In this document: positions 50,568 through 61,950 of the stretch, in pieces
Layout of the letters: each line of letters opens with the position of its first letter
Numbering within the stretch: position 1 is the first letter of the stretch
Assembly: GCA_949710005.1 (NCBI GenBank)
Contig: OX453286.1
Location: 6,020,201-6,084,200 of the forward strand
DNA length: 64,000 nt
Direction: 5' to 3'
Source of the DNA: Ricordea florida
Lineage: Eukaryota; Cnidaria; Anthozoa; Corallimorpharia; Ricordeidae
Made by a program: the position numbers and the translations under genes
The notes under the pieces: model-generated
Database searches by the model: none
What the model saw: only the letters and a program-made list of their open reading frames with translations
Told to the model about the DNA's origin: nothing

Positions 50568-51675
50568 TGAGTAAACTTAAGTTTTTCGTTAATTTAATAC
50601 TGTGTTAACGTTATCTAGAATGGGCATAGCCAGGATTTTTAAAGAGGTACGCACAATTTTTTGAATCCCTCCACCCTTTACCCCCAAGTCCCAAACCTTT
50701 TTACGGTGACTTGATTATAGGCGTGGTCACGTTTTAAGCCTAGCATTTTACTGTATATGAAAACTAAGTCGTAAAATGCTTTGTCACCTTTTTCTGTTCA
50801 TTGACCACAGCACAATCGATTTTTTAGGTACGCACGTGTGTACCTTGCGTACAGGCAGCTACGACCCTGTCAATTGCTGTTGCTCTAATCGCAAAGGAAT
50901 TTGGGGCACAACCTGAGTGCTTTTTTTTCCTCTGACGGGGAACTACATTCTACTGTGCATTGTTAGAGGCTCATTACCGTAATATTGTTCGTTACCGTCC
51001 CTGTTTCTGTGTACGGGACGTCAAAGGAAGGGTGTAACCCTAGACTAGCATCCTGAGGGGGGAGGGTGTTAGGGGTTTTAATACCCCCTTAGGTGCTTAA
51101 TGCTGCTGAAACACAGGGTACAAAGTCCAGGTGTGGAAGGAGTTTTCAAATGACTGTCGTAAAACCAAAACCTACATTAATACTCCGGCCAATGGCAACA
51201 CATGGATTTACACAGCACAATGAACCAATCACATCTCAAAGTTTATACTAGTCGTCCGCCTGTTTTTTGTTTTATTCTTAATGGTTCTCAAACTCATCAA
51301 TTGTGCATAAGAGAAAGACCAAGGAAATCATGCACCGTTGGATGTTTGGTTGGGTGTTTGCTGAAACACGGCTCGTTCTTGCATCGTCAATTTCTCCTAA
51401 ATGATTTCGTTCGAGAAGCTATATCAAAAAGGCGATACAGTATGTGTTTCATCACATACATCAACAACGATGGCTCTCGTTTCAGTGCCTGATATGTGAT
51501 GAAACACTGTAGCTCGTGTCCAACCATCTTTACAGCAATGCAAAACTAGCGTAATCGACCAGTTTCCTTCGGCTGTGAACTGAAAATCCTTGTACCCCCC
51601 TGATAATCGCGACTGGTAAAAGCGAATATCCGAGATTGACGTTACAAAAGCATTTTTTTTTTCTTATGAACTTAG

Positions 51676-51745
51676 GTTTGGGTATCCCGACCCAGGCTAC
51701 CTCCGTCGGGTTAAAGAGGATCTTGCCGCTAAAGGTATCCGCTGA
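51676..51745 (+). CDS. Deltex-like gene, terminal DTC exon
   Basis: After a polypyrimidine tract and acceptor CTTAG, the exon encodes FGYPDPGYLRRVKEDLAAKG and a TGA stop at 51743-51745. This is the canonical DTC ending, with phase matching the previous exon. Confidence 0.88.
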
Positions 51746-51901
51746 TGACGTCAACTCTTTCGTCAATTCATCATGCGTAGTGGGTTTTGTCTATAACGCA
51801 GCCTTGAAAATCAGGTGTCAAAGGAATGACAGGAATCGAGCTTCACTTTGAGTTTCTTGCTTCAAGAGCCCATAACCTGAAGCGATCAAATCCCATCCAT
51901 A

Positions 51902-52637
51902 CATTGTAACTTGTATTAAGCGAACACCCCAATTAAAAGGACATCCTTATGAATCGGACAGTGTCACTTAGTCTGGTCCCAAACGTAGGGTTTCATATTT
52001 ACTTTTATGACAAACCTCTGTTCAGCGGACACCTCTGATGACTGCAAATGTTTTTTTCTTGAAAGGACATATGTCCGACAAAGTGACTATTTTGGTCAGA
52101 CAAAAACAAAAATGTAGTCGGACATCACCAAAAAAAGAAGGCTGAATTTTATTCATCTTTACTATTAAACAATACATGATAGTGTCCGACCACATTTGGG
52201 ATCTCGTTGGACATGAGCAAATTTTGGTCGGCCAATGACTGATGACTGACTGTTATTTGGAGCCCTGCCTCTATTCAGCGGACGCGGACACTAAATTTAA
52301 TTATATTCTGGGTAATTTCTTTTGTTAAGAACCTCTGTTAAGTGGACGCCAGACTGAGTTCATGATGCAGTATTGTATTACGTCCTTAAGATTCGATTGA
52401 ATAGCCTTAAATCCGTACATTTAGTTGTCATTAAAATGTCCATTACACCAATATCCGTGTGATTATCAGTCGCTATAAAAGTTAACCTAATTCCTGTTAT
52501 AGCACAGAGAAATCGTTGAATTTATATCGTCAACAAAAGCTGCACAATTTCTGCAAACCTTTATTAAGTCGAGAACCTCTGTTAAGCTGACACTTGGGAA
52601 GGTCACGAGGGTGTCCGCTTAATAGAGTTTCCACTGT
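51902..52637. mobile_element. Degraded pogo/Tigger-like MITE or remnant
   Basis: The right edge reads, on the minus strand, TACAGTGGAAACTCTATTAA then GCGGACACCC, close to Tigger-type termini with a TA site. Internal AACCTCTGTTAAG-GGAC words recur at about 52010, 52330 and 52570. The left edge near 51902 is diverged. Confidence 0.4.
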
Positions 52638-52639
52638 AT

Positions 52640-55305
52640 AATCCATTTTTCTGGGTATACTTACACTCCGATGAAGTGTATGTCGGCTATGTTCGGTGTC
52701 GCTACAGGCGGTTATCATGCCACATATCAATCATGCACTGGCGTGTGATTGGCTCTCCCAAACCAATTCGTGGGAGAGACGATCTTAAAATAACCTTACT
52801 TGTGAAAACGCCGTTTCACAGACCCAGTATGGGAGTTGCACGCTCCGGGTAATGGGCTCCTGCTGAGCTACAATCTGTGCCAGTAATATTGGACCGATGG
52901 GCTTTCTTCGCGTCTTTGAAACCGATGGCTGTTATCAAGAGAACATAAGGAACAGAGAGGGACACTATCAGACCAGCCCTTGGGATATGAAAACTTATTT
53001 TTGGACACGGAAGACTGTATTCTGAGAGGTCCGTATACCTCATTTTGATGCTCATGGAGCTCATGGTCTACCGAGTTGGACTCTGGTTTATAAATTTAGC
53101 CAGAATAATCCATAATTAGAGAAACTCATAGATATTGAAGAGTCGCGAGCGGCAATAAAATACAGATGGCTCGAAGGACGGTTACAATGGAGTCATGCGG
53201 TACTCTCGGAAAACGTACTTCCTTTTCTATAACTGACTTTATTGAAGTTTTGATGTCCCATCCGACGCCCCGAGTACCCCTCTCTGTCCCTTTTGTTCTC
53301 TTACTGTCACCCCATCTAGGTTCCCCCTCCCCCTTCCTGCTAAGGTGAGGTCCCCTTGGTTTTACGTTTGTAAATGTTAGAACATTGACTGAGGTGGGGG
53401 GGGGGGGGAGGGGGGAGGGGAGGGCGTATACTCAACAATAATGCAACGAATTCTGTCCAATGATCCAACGTCCTTTCGCCAAGATTGTACCATCTTTGCC
53501 AAATTCCCTGAGACATGTTTTTATACCTTGACTAATAAACCTTCCCCTTCTCCTCCTCCCGCAATGTTGATTTCATGGCCAAACCTTTCAATATTCTTGG
53601 TATATAAAACAACATTGCACGGGGAGAGAGGGAGAAATGTTCACATATGGTATCTTTGAAAGTGTTCGGGGTCAACACATTTTTACTGACGCCCCTGGGG
53701 TTCTTGACTAGGATTGTACGTATTTTAATCAAAAATGCTTCCGCGCAAACTTGCAATTGGTAGCCACTAAACTTAAGGCATTTCCTGCGGCCACAATTCA
53801 GAACACGTTACAAAAAATGCCATGTTCAAACTCCCACAGTAAATGACATTAAGTGGCTCGATTCGATATAAAGCGCACGCTCATTGGCCCAGGCCACTAG
53901 CTGTCTTTGCATCGGCTATGACGTCAACTCTAAGTTTTACGTTGATCATAAAGACGAAAAAAAAAAACGATGGCTTAATGGCTGCTTTGCAGTTACATAA
54001 ACAGAAAAAAGGCGAGGAAGATTTAGAGAATTCCAAAGCAACATATTCATGATTGTTACCCAAAAAAAGGACACATTTAGGAAACAGAGAAAAAAACAAC
54101 TTCTGCAAACATGTGAAGTATTTAAACCAGCATTTAATAACAAGAAAAGATGCGACTATTTGCTTACATTAGCTTATTAAAAATGTTTGAAACAAATCTA
54201 AAATATTAAGTAAGGAAAAACAGCTACATTTTCGACCGCCCTCTGCCTTACTTGCTTGCAATTGATAAGAATTATCTCCTCCATAGTCAATTCTACTCTT
54301 AAAGGCAGCCCATTAAAACTACCTACATTAACTTGCCACTAGGTATTACCCAGAATTAAATGCACCCTACCGGCTTTGGTATTCTATTGGTGGAACGAAC
54401 GACACGTGTAGATTTGCCGCGGGAAAATAAGCTGTGGCCCAATGCCCGGAGTCCCTTGAAAATATTAGCGTCAATCATGGACAAAACGTTTGGGACGGTT
54501 TCCTGGATACCCTCTTAAACATCAGTATCTCTGATCCCCCCTCTCTCTTAAACATCTTGTACAGTATCTGTTGTTCGACACCATATTGGGGAATGTGGGG
54601 GAAATCTTTGTAACAAGTTTCTGTGGTAGAACAACATCGGCGGTTTTCAAATTAGCTGTCACATAAGGACCATACCGGTTTCGCCCACGATTGTAGGTCT
54701 AGAATAAGGCAGAGATGCTGTCGTTACAATCTCTAATGCGCTTGGTCATTACTTGGCTAGACTTTCATTCTAACTGTAGATACAATCAACACTATTATGC
54801 CACCTCGCCTCTTGAGGAACCACCATTTTTTTAAGTGTGGTACTCATTGCAACACACAAAAAACTACTTACAATGTTTTACAGTTCATACGTCTTCCATC
54901 GATTACATTGTTTACAACAACTTAAAGAAGATAAAATTAATTCATCACATTAACAGTTCACAGCCTATAATAGAGCGTATGCATATGACGTCACAGCAGC
55001 CATATTGGTGACCCCACCCAAAGAAAATGCAGCCATGTTAGTGTCCCATACTGATCCTCCAAGAATTAAATCCCATTCTTATGCAAACATCTTCTTCTGT
55101 TTCCGTTAAAAATATGGCCGCTGATCGGGTGAGTAAATAGGCTCTATAATATTAATATTAAGAAAGAGACAAACAAGGAGACAAAACAAACAATGGAATT
55201 TAGAGGACAAACCGAACTAAAACAAAATTGCATCAAAGATAATTATTAGAGCTTTTGGTTGCTGCTGCATACATGTAGCTACTCTCTCTTTTTTGAAAGG
55301 GAACA
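52640..55305. other. Intergenic, no gene recognised
   Basis: Includes a G-rich tract (53394-53426), which could form G-quadruplexes, and otherwise only short frames. It separates the converging Deltex-like and PARP14-like genes. Confidence 0.45.
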
Positions 55306-55307
55306 CC

Positions 55308-55362
<55 letters not shown>
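55308..55362. repeat. (ATA)n microsatellite
   Basis: About 18 uninterrupted trinucleotide units. Confidence 0.95.
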
Positions 55363-55363
<1 letters not shown>

Positions 55364-55481
55364 CATGTCGAGAACCGCGTTGTTTCACATCCAAACACAG
55401 TTTCTTAAACTCTCTCTCAACTGACCATTTCTTACATTTCTCAAGAGGACGCGAGAACTTTCGAAGCCTGAAAGTTGGGTT

Positions 55482-55650
55482 TATACTTCATGCCAGTATG
55501 CCATATAGTCTCCCGCGCTCACCACAATGGTGCGAGTGACTATATGGCATACTGGCATGAAGTATAAACACCTCCCATTATGCCATATAGTCTCCCGTAC
55601 CATTGTGATGGGCGCGGCAGACAATATGGCATACTGGCATGAAGTATATC
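55482..55650. repeat. Palindrome cluster with 29-bp perfect stem
   Basis: 55482-55510 is the exact reverse complement of 55538-55566 (27-nt spacer). A related half-stem recurs at 55577-55590 and 55624-55650 (ATGCCATATAGTCTCCCG and ATATGGCATACTGGCATGAA). The spacers carry CACCACAATGGTG-like small inverted words. Transcripts would form strong hairpins. Confidence 0.8.
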
Positions 55651-56264
55651 CCAATTTTTGACAGATCCTTTTGTTTTTGCGTTTCTGATAAGCGACCACT
55701 CGAAATCCTTGCGCGACCCAGATGCCACAAAGTTCAGTTTTAACGATAAGCGCTGACAGATATTCTATATTCATTGTCACATGGCATGAAAAATTCAACA
55801 GTTGCAATGTGTGACACTGCACGTGAAATACACAAGTAAATTATTCTTTTTCTCAGAGGAGTTTTGTATATTTCCTTTCTCAATCGACAAGGTAATAAAT
55901 ACTGGATCAGTGGATCTACGCAGATTTTGGCTTTTGTTCTTAAAATTTCTCTTCAGACAACACCTCCATTAAACGTCCAATGTTTCTTGCACCAAGGGTA
56001 TTCACTTAAGAGAGTGTCGACTGTAGTGTCGTAAAATGATGGGGCGTTGCAAAAGAGGAAGACCAGAACTTCTTGTTATAGATTTTTGCTAAGATATTTT
56101 CAGTCAGAAAAACAAATTGCAAGACTTAGTCCGAAAAGCACGAAATGCTACACACCGTAAGAAATAAAACAGGCAGCTACTGAGGCAACGTTATGGTTAC
56201 ATAGACTTTACTCCAAAGATCAGAATTGTAATTCTCCCTAGCAAAGGCTTAATATTTCCCTTAA

Positions 56265-56575
56265 ATATAAATACTCAGGTGATTATACAAAATCGCACGC
56301 TCTGATTGGTTCGCTATCTCGTATTATCAGCAGATAATCACCTCGACGAACAAAATGGCTGCCAGTCGTTCGCGCGCTTTTGATAAAATAATTTTTTTTG
56401 TGTTGTACAATGCTTTTCTTTTTTTTTTTGAAATAATCACCTGTGTATTTATACTAAAACAATTATTCGCCTCAGGGTCAGTGATTATCGGTGAATATTC
56501 ACCTCGACTTCGTCTCGGTGAGTATTTACCGAGAATCGCTTCGCCTTCGGCGAATAATTGTTGAATATATCAGTT
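56265..56575 (+). mobile_element. MITE-like repeat with start-codon segment
   Basis: Contains ATTGGTTCG (CCAAT on the other strand), ATAATCACCTCGACG, then ATG 56355 with MAASRSRAFDKI, and a right part rich in GTGAATATTCACCTCGACTT and TTCGCCTTCGGCGAA palindromes. ATAATCACCT recurs at 56333 and near 56433. The organisation resembles the other MITEs here that hold a promoter and start codon. Exact ends not defined. Confidence 0.4.
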
Positions 56576-57274
56576 TGGAGAGTTTGCTGTTAAATTAATT
56601 CTACAAGCCACGGAACAGTAATGTACTGTGGTACTATTTGTTTCGCTCCGCAGTCAGAAATAAGGCAGGCAGCTACTGAAGCAATTTTGTTATGGAAATT
56701 TACCTTTTAATTTCCAAGATCCGATTGGTAATTCTCCCAAGTGAAGGCTTAATATAATATTCTTCTGTATGTCAGTGAGGAGAATCTTCTTTTAGATTGA
56801 TTCTTCACCTTAACTAAACATTTTCTTACTTCTCAAAAATGAAATTACTATAACGCTAACTCGTCTCTTCGCTCAATATTTTTGTCTTAATTTCGTTACT
56901 ACTAAACTCAAAGATGACCAGAATTCTACAAGAGATCTAAAAATGTTGAAAAAGAAAAGAGAAAAACTTGGAATTCCATGCTCGTTGTTTTAAACTAAAA
57001 AACGGTGTCATGAATGACTGCGCGCCATCTGCAACAAAACTTGCTTATGTACTTATGTATAGTACAAGGACCATACTGTAATGTTCCTGTAATGTTTTCT
57101 GTGCGGCAACTACCTAAAACTAGTATCTCGGAAAAACCGAGCCAGTGAAGTAACAAATACACGAAAAAAGAAAGAGGAGAGGTTATCGGTTGATCGGTCG
57201 TGACGCCCGATGTAACGAACTCGAGCTAATATTTCAATTCCCCGCCCAGCCTTCAGACAAGAAGTACATATTAT
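56576..57274. other. 3' flank of the PARP14-like gene
   Basis: AT-rich, no gene recognised. Confidence 0.4.
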
Positions 57275-57561
57275 TTACTTAAATGTTATCAAGTATTCGG
57301 GGTAACATTGCCAGTCGTAAAACGCCACAAAAATTCCAGGGTTACCCAATTGATCCACCGCAGAGTCATATCTGTCTGTTTCATCATGTTGGTTCCTTTG
57401 CGGAGGTAAAATAAGGCCTGGATGTCCTACTGCATACTCACCCACAAGGACTCTAGCCAGGTACATGTACCTCAGCCAATTAGCGTCTGGTGGCGAATAC
57501 TGAGGTCTGGCTGAGTAAGAAGCGTCCTTAGCAAAGTATACACCGTTTCCATACATGGTAG
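57275..57561 (-). CDS. PARP14-like gene, terminal exon (ART catalytic domain, second half)
   Basis: Encodes ATMYGNGVYFAKDASYSARP with the nicotinamide-pocket tyrosines, and ends AFYDWQCYPEYLITFK then TAA (57277-57275). The YPEYLITF ending is typical of the PARP10/14/15 group. There the third triad position is hydrophobic rather than glutamate, so mono-ADP-ribosylation is expected (inferred). Acceptor CAG at 57564-57562, phase 1. Confidence 0.92.
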
Positions 57562-57979
57562 CTGAAAAGATAATGATATTGACAACGATATTGAATTTAT
57601 ATGAATATGTTCAAAGGCGCTTTACCCTGCTATTGGGTGACATCGAACGTCAGCATGCAAAGGGGCCTCTGGCTGCCGTTATCAGTCCATATATGATATC
57701 ATCCACCCACCCAACCCATGCATGAAAATGACAGATGAAAACAGAGGTACAGACCACAACACCGGGAACTAAGTCCGCTGCAAAGACAAATTAAATGAGT
57801 GTTATCGACCAAGCGAGATGTCAAGTTGGTCAATAAACGCAACAAATGCCGGGCCAAAATGAATGACATATTGCAAGGAAATTGATCCTTCTCAGCCAAC
57901 AGCAACACGGAATTTTTCAGCTTACGGTCTGGATTCTTAGCTGTCGGTTAAATCCACGTTAAAGAGAAAGTTTACTAAC

Positions 57980-58309
57980 CATTCTTTCCACAGAAACCTC
58001 TGTTGAAACCCGTGTGGTTAATTTTGTCGCAGCTGTCACCTGCTGTCCCATGAAAGAGCTGCATCTCATTACTTCCATTTCTCTCATCCATCCCCTTTCT
58101 TCTGATCGCGTATATTCCGTATAATGCAAGATTCTGAACTCTTTCGATCTTCTGTATAGGATTATTGGGGCAGGTTTGGCAGAATTTGTCAGAAACATCC
58201 TTGAACTCTTTTGGATTATCAACAGCAGTCAACTCGAGAACATGGACAGGGACTTCCTTTCCGGCTAGATCTTTGGGTTGGGGAGCCCAGTAATCTGGGG
58301 CGTTAACAC
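57980..58309 (-). CDS. PARP14-like gene, ART catalytic domain first half
   Basis: Begins NAPDYWAPQP after a phase-1 junction. It contains IERVQNLALYGIYAIRRKGM and the LFHGT motif with the NAD-binding histidine, then HTGFNRGFCGKN. Donor GTTAGT at 57979. It joins directly to the WWE-containing exon upstream: a possible 58.8-kb exon was discarded because this junction already gives a continuous family match. Confidence 0.92.
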
Positions 58310-58947
58310 CTACAAAGAAACAAACAATGAGGCGCCCATTGCTAGGAAAGTTCCTCGTCCCTATAGGCCTTTACCCCAACACAGCAACAAATGGTACAAC
58401 CTTCACTAACGAATCAAACTGCGCCACATAACATTCTCAGCAAGCGTATTAATACTTTGGGGGAAGAACGTTTCGCGGAAAATGATTGCCATTGTGCTGA
58501 GCACGCCACGCAGCAACCAGGAACGCTCCTACTATCGGAGTCTGGGTTGAATAAAATAATATCTATGCCCCTACTTCTACGAATTCTGCCTCAACCCGTC
58601 CGACTCCCGCTCCTCCTCGGGGTACGAGCGGTCGCGTCAACAACATTAAGAATTATAGATCACTAGCCTTCTGGTCTAGGTTATACTGTTTGTAACTTAT
58701 CAGCTTGTTAAAGTTCATTACGAAGAAACGGCGAGTTATATTTTGATACGGTGAAGTCATTCCTATTTCAAATTCGTACACTATTTTTGCTCTCCAAACA
58801 TTTATTTTGCGTGGTATATACATCTCCGTGTTCAAACCTGGAACAATAAAAAAGGGTTATAAATATAGAACTTATGTGTATCCAAACGAAAAGGTGGGAA
58901 AATTGTAAATCACTCATCGAAGAAACAAATTTGAATAGCTGAAGTAC
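58310..58947 (-). other. Intron of the PARP14-like gene
   Basis: A GTTCCAG acceptor-like site at about 58853 has an open frame after it, but it lacks PARP similarity. Confidence 0.6.
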
Positions 58948-60460
58948 CTTCGCGATGATCAACCCTTCGCAATTCTGTCGTGTCTCTAGTAGTCAAATCT
59001 GTTAAAGTCATCGCCTGAAAATTCAATTCGACCCTCTCTTCGTCCAAGGTAATAATGGTCTTGTCTTTCTTTTGGTCGAAGGCACTTTCAATCTGCGCGT
59101 TGAGTAAAGGCTCAAATTCCTCATAAACTTCGTTCTCCTTGAATGACCATTGTACACTCTTCGCCAGAATTTCAGCTTGGTGGCGGTCGTGTTCCTCATC
59201 CTTTAGTTTATGTAGGATTTCGTGAATATCTCCCACCGCGTTCAATACATCATCTGAGTGTCCACGGACCACAATGCGAGCAACAACAACCTCCACGGAT
59301 ATCTCCACGTCATATTTCAACTCAAGGGTACGAATTTGTCTCCTATGCCTTTCCGTCAAATCACTGATGGCTTTGTTCTCAATTAATTTCGTAGAAGAGT
59401 TTTCCGTCATCACTTCCTTAACTGCTTCGGCCGCGTTTTGAAGATCCTGTCTGCGACCCGCATATATAAACAGATTTAGCTCTTTCTCATAGCTGTCGCC
59501 AATGGTAGGTGACGATTCCGTGGAGTCTTGGTCATCGCCAAAGCCAATAAAGTTTTTAAAGCGCGACCACATAGTGGGTTGTCCTGCAGGTTTCTCCCCT
59601 GATGCTTCCGCCATTGCTGATCGGAAATCTGGAAGAAGGTCTTGTGCAAAAACGACCACTCTAACAAGCGCAACAGATCCAGGATTTTGAATGGAGAACT
59701 TGTAAACTGTGTTCATCATTGCGCCTGCGCTGGACTTCGCTGACATCCCCAAGTTACCAGTTCCAATGGCGGGAAAAGAAATTGATGAAATGCCCTTCTT
59801 TTCGGCTTCTTGGAGGCATTTCAAAATGGTTTCCTTAATATCCCCAGATTGCAAAGGAACAGCATGAAATATGAATTTGGGCTTGAGACGTCCTGCCGAT
59901 GTGACTACGACGGTTCCTGGACGTTGTTGACCATAACTGCTACATTCTTGTTGTATGGCAATACCTCCTGAATCAAGAATAGCCGCTGCAGCTCCTCCAC
60001 CAACGGACATGTCAAGATCTGGATTAGACACTATCACGAGAGCGTCTGTCTTTTCCTTTGTGATGTCTCCATGCTGCACTTGAAAGCACAACGATCCAAC
60101 GCTTGTTTCAAAGTAATCGGGAGTTCTTTCCTTAACTGGTGAAAAGGCGTAGGCAGTGGGAGTGTAAGGACTTGCGCCTTTTCCTGTTCGAGACGAGGCG
60201 CTGCCGCCCTTTCTTTTAGCTAACTCAGCTTTGAAGGCTTGGACCGTAGGCACGTCTTTATCGTATAGCACAAATTTCACGGACTTCAGCGTGGTGGAAG
60301 CGTTTTTTTGGCTGTACGTAATTACTTCATCAAAGTAGATTTCCGCCACTACGTCTCTCGGGAACTGCAGTGTACCGGTTCCAATGGCGGGAAAAGCAAT
60401 AGTGGCCGCTTTCATCTTTCCTGCGGCATCCAGACATTTTCTGACGAGATTCTCAAGAAC
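58948..60460 (-). CDS. PARP14-like gene, exon with macrodomains 2b and 3, KH-like and WWE-like regions
   Basis: After acceptor TTTAG (60461) the exon completes macrodomain 2 (AATIAFPAIGTGTLQFPRDV) and encodes macrodomain 3 (DALVIVSNPDLDMSVGGGAA, then ISFPAIGTGNLGMS). A serine/glycine linker, a KH-like stretch (ELNLFIYAGRRQDLQNA) and a WWE-like region (VQWSFKENEVYEEFEPLLNA to LRRVDHRE) follow. The donor is GTACTT at 58947, phase 1. The exon is uninterrupted. Macrodomains bind or remove ADP-ribose. Confidence 0.92.
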
Positions 60461-60792
60461 CTAAAGGAAATCAGTATATAGGTTTCAGTCTACAATGGAC
60501 GTCTTTCTTGTTTTCTTAATAAATGAATTACTCTAAAATCCTCTGTCAAACCATCCCCTCAAATACGTCGCCCCCTTCTAATAGGCCACCCCTCTCTGGA
60601 AGAAGAAATTTATTAAGCCATACCCCTCCCCTGAAGAAAACATATGCACAATTTCCTGATGAAATGAAGCCTTATTACTCAATCGCACTTTCAAATTTTG
60701 ATATAATGCTCGCCTGGCGTTGATTACAGTTCGTATCTCAGAGAATATCATGGAAGAATATTTTTAACTTTTCTTTGCAATGCAAACACTAC

Positions 60793-61017
60793 CTTTTTGC
60801 CTTTGCCACCGTCCCAACCAGAGCAAGTTGCAAAAATGACGGCGTTACATTTCAGGTTCCCTGTTTGGGTAATGACGGCAATGTTGCCAGTAGCCACGGG
60901 CCCATTACTGGTGCATTCTTGCTGCAGTACTGTTCCGGCCTCTCTGGCAAGAGCTTTTGCGCAGGGATTTCTGTTTAAATCCAAATTGACCCCGGCTGTG
61001 CCGACCAAGACATCCGC
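60793..61017 (-). CDS. PARP14-like gene, macrodomain 2 first half
   Basis: A 75-codon phase-0 exon, ADVLVGTAGVNLDLNR to ATCSGWDGGKGKK, between acceptor AACAG and donor GTAGTG. It joins in frame to both neighbours. Confidence 0.9.
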
Positions 61018-61950
61018 CTGTTAAAACAAACATCGGTTTTATGAGGAGGAAAACAGGCACAACTCAAGAAATGCCTGCATCTCTTTGGACCAGGAGCCCA
61101 TCCCTAGGAGTGCTCCCCCCCCCCCTTCATAATCTTGATCGGGCGTCTTGACCAACACCTTTCGCATGAAATGATGGTGTTTTCGCCAAGGTTCGCATTT
61201 GTTGGCCAAAGCAATAGGGCTGACAAGTAAGCTATGTGCAAAACACAACTCTCCATCAGAATTCAATTTCCAATAGCCCCTTTGCACAGGTCATTTCCCA
61301 GTACAATCAGTTTACAATCCCATAACGCTTTTCGGACATCGCCCACTGTAAGGAGATTAGCGGTCCTCATAGAAGTGGGTTGGTTTTCAAAACATTTGTC
61401 TGTAACAAAGCCACCCCAAATTGGCTAGCCCTTTGCAATAATTTGAAGCAATATCAGAAAACTATGGAAGCTGTTAATACTGGAGTACCAAAGCCAACAC
61501 ATTTCTACAAATAACTGTAGGTCTGTCAAAACGCCCGATCCAAAAAGTAATAGGGGAGAGGAAAGCTCCCAGTGATAAACTCCTTTTTGGGCGCAACTCA
61601 TATTATGGCCTTTGATAAGTGGGAGTGTAAGGACTAGCGTGCTGGACTTAGGGATTCAAACCCATGTAATAGCACTCTGTTGTTTCACCTTGAGCAACGA
61701 GCAACATTATTGCTAGAAGTAATCCTGTGATTGACTGGCATCACATTCAGGGTTAGTAACAACAATTCACTTGGTGCTATAGCAATTGGAAAAAGCTCCG
61801 GTCATGTGGGCATTGTTGATGGCAACATTGATAAGGAGCGAGTGGAACTTAAATGTGTGACACCACCCAAAAAGGTGCAGTGTATAGAGTAATTTTGCAA
61901 CTTGTTGTGGTGAAGTCAGCTATAAACACTATTGATTGGTTTCTTTGTAC

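Noticed and set aside
58653..58853. Extra PARP14-like exon between WWE and catalytic exons
   Set aside because: The phase fits, but the peptide has no family similarity, and direct joining of 58948 to 58309 gives the expected continuous match.
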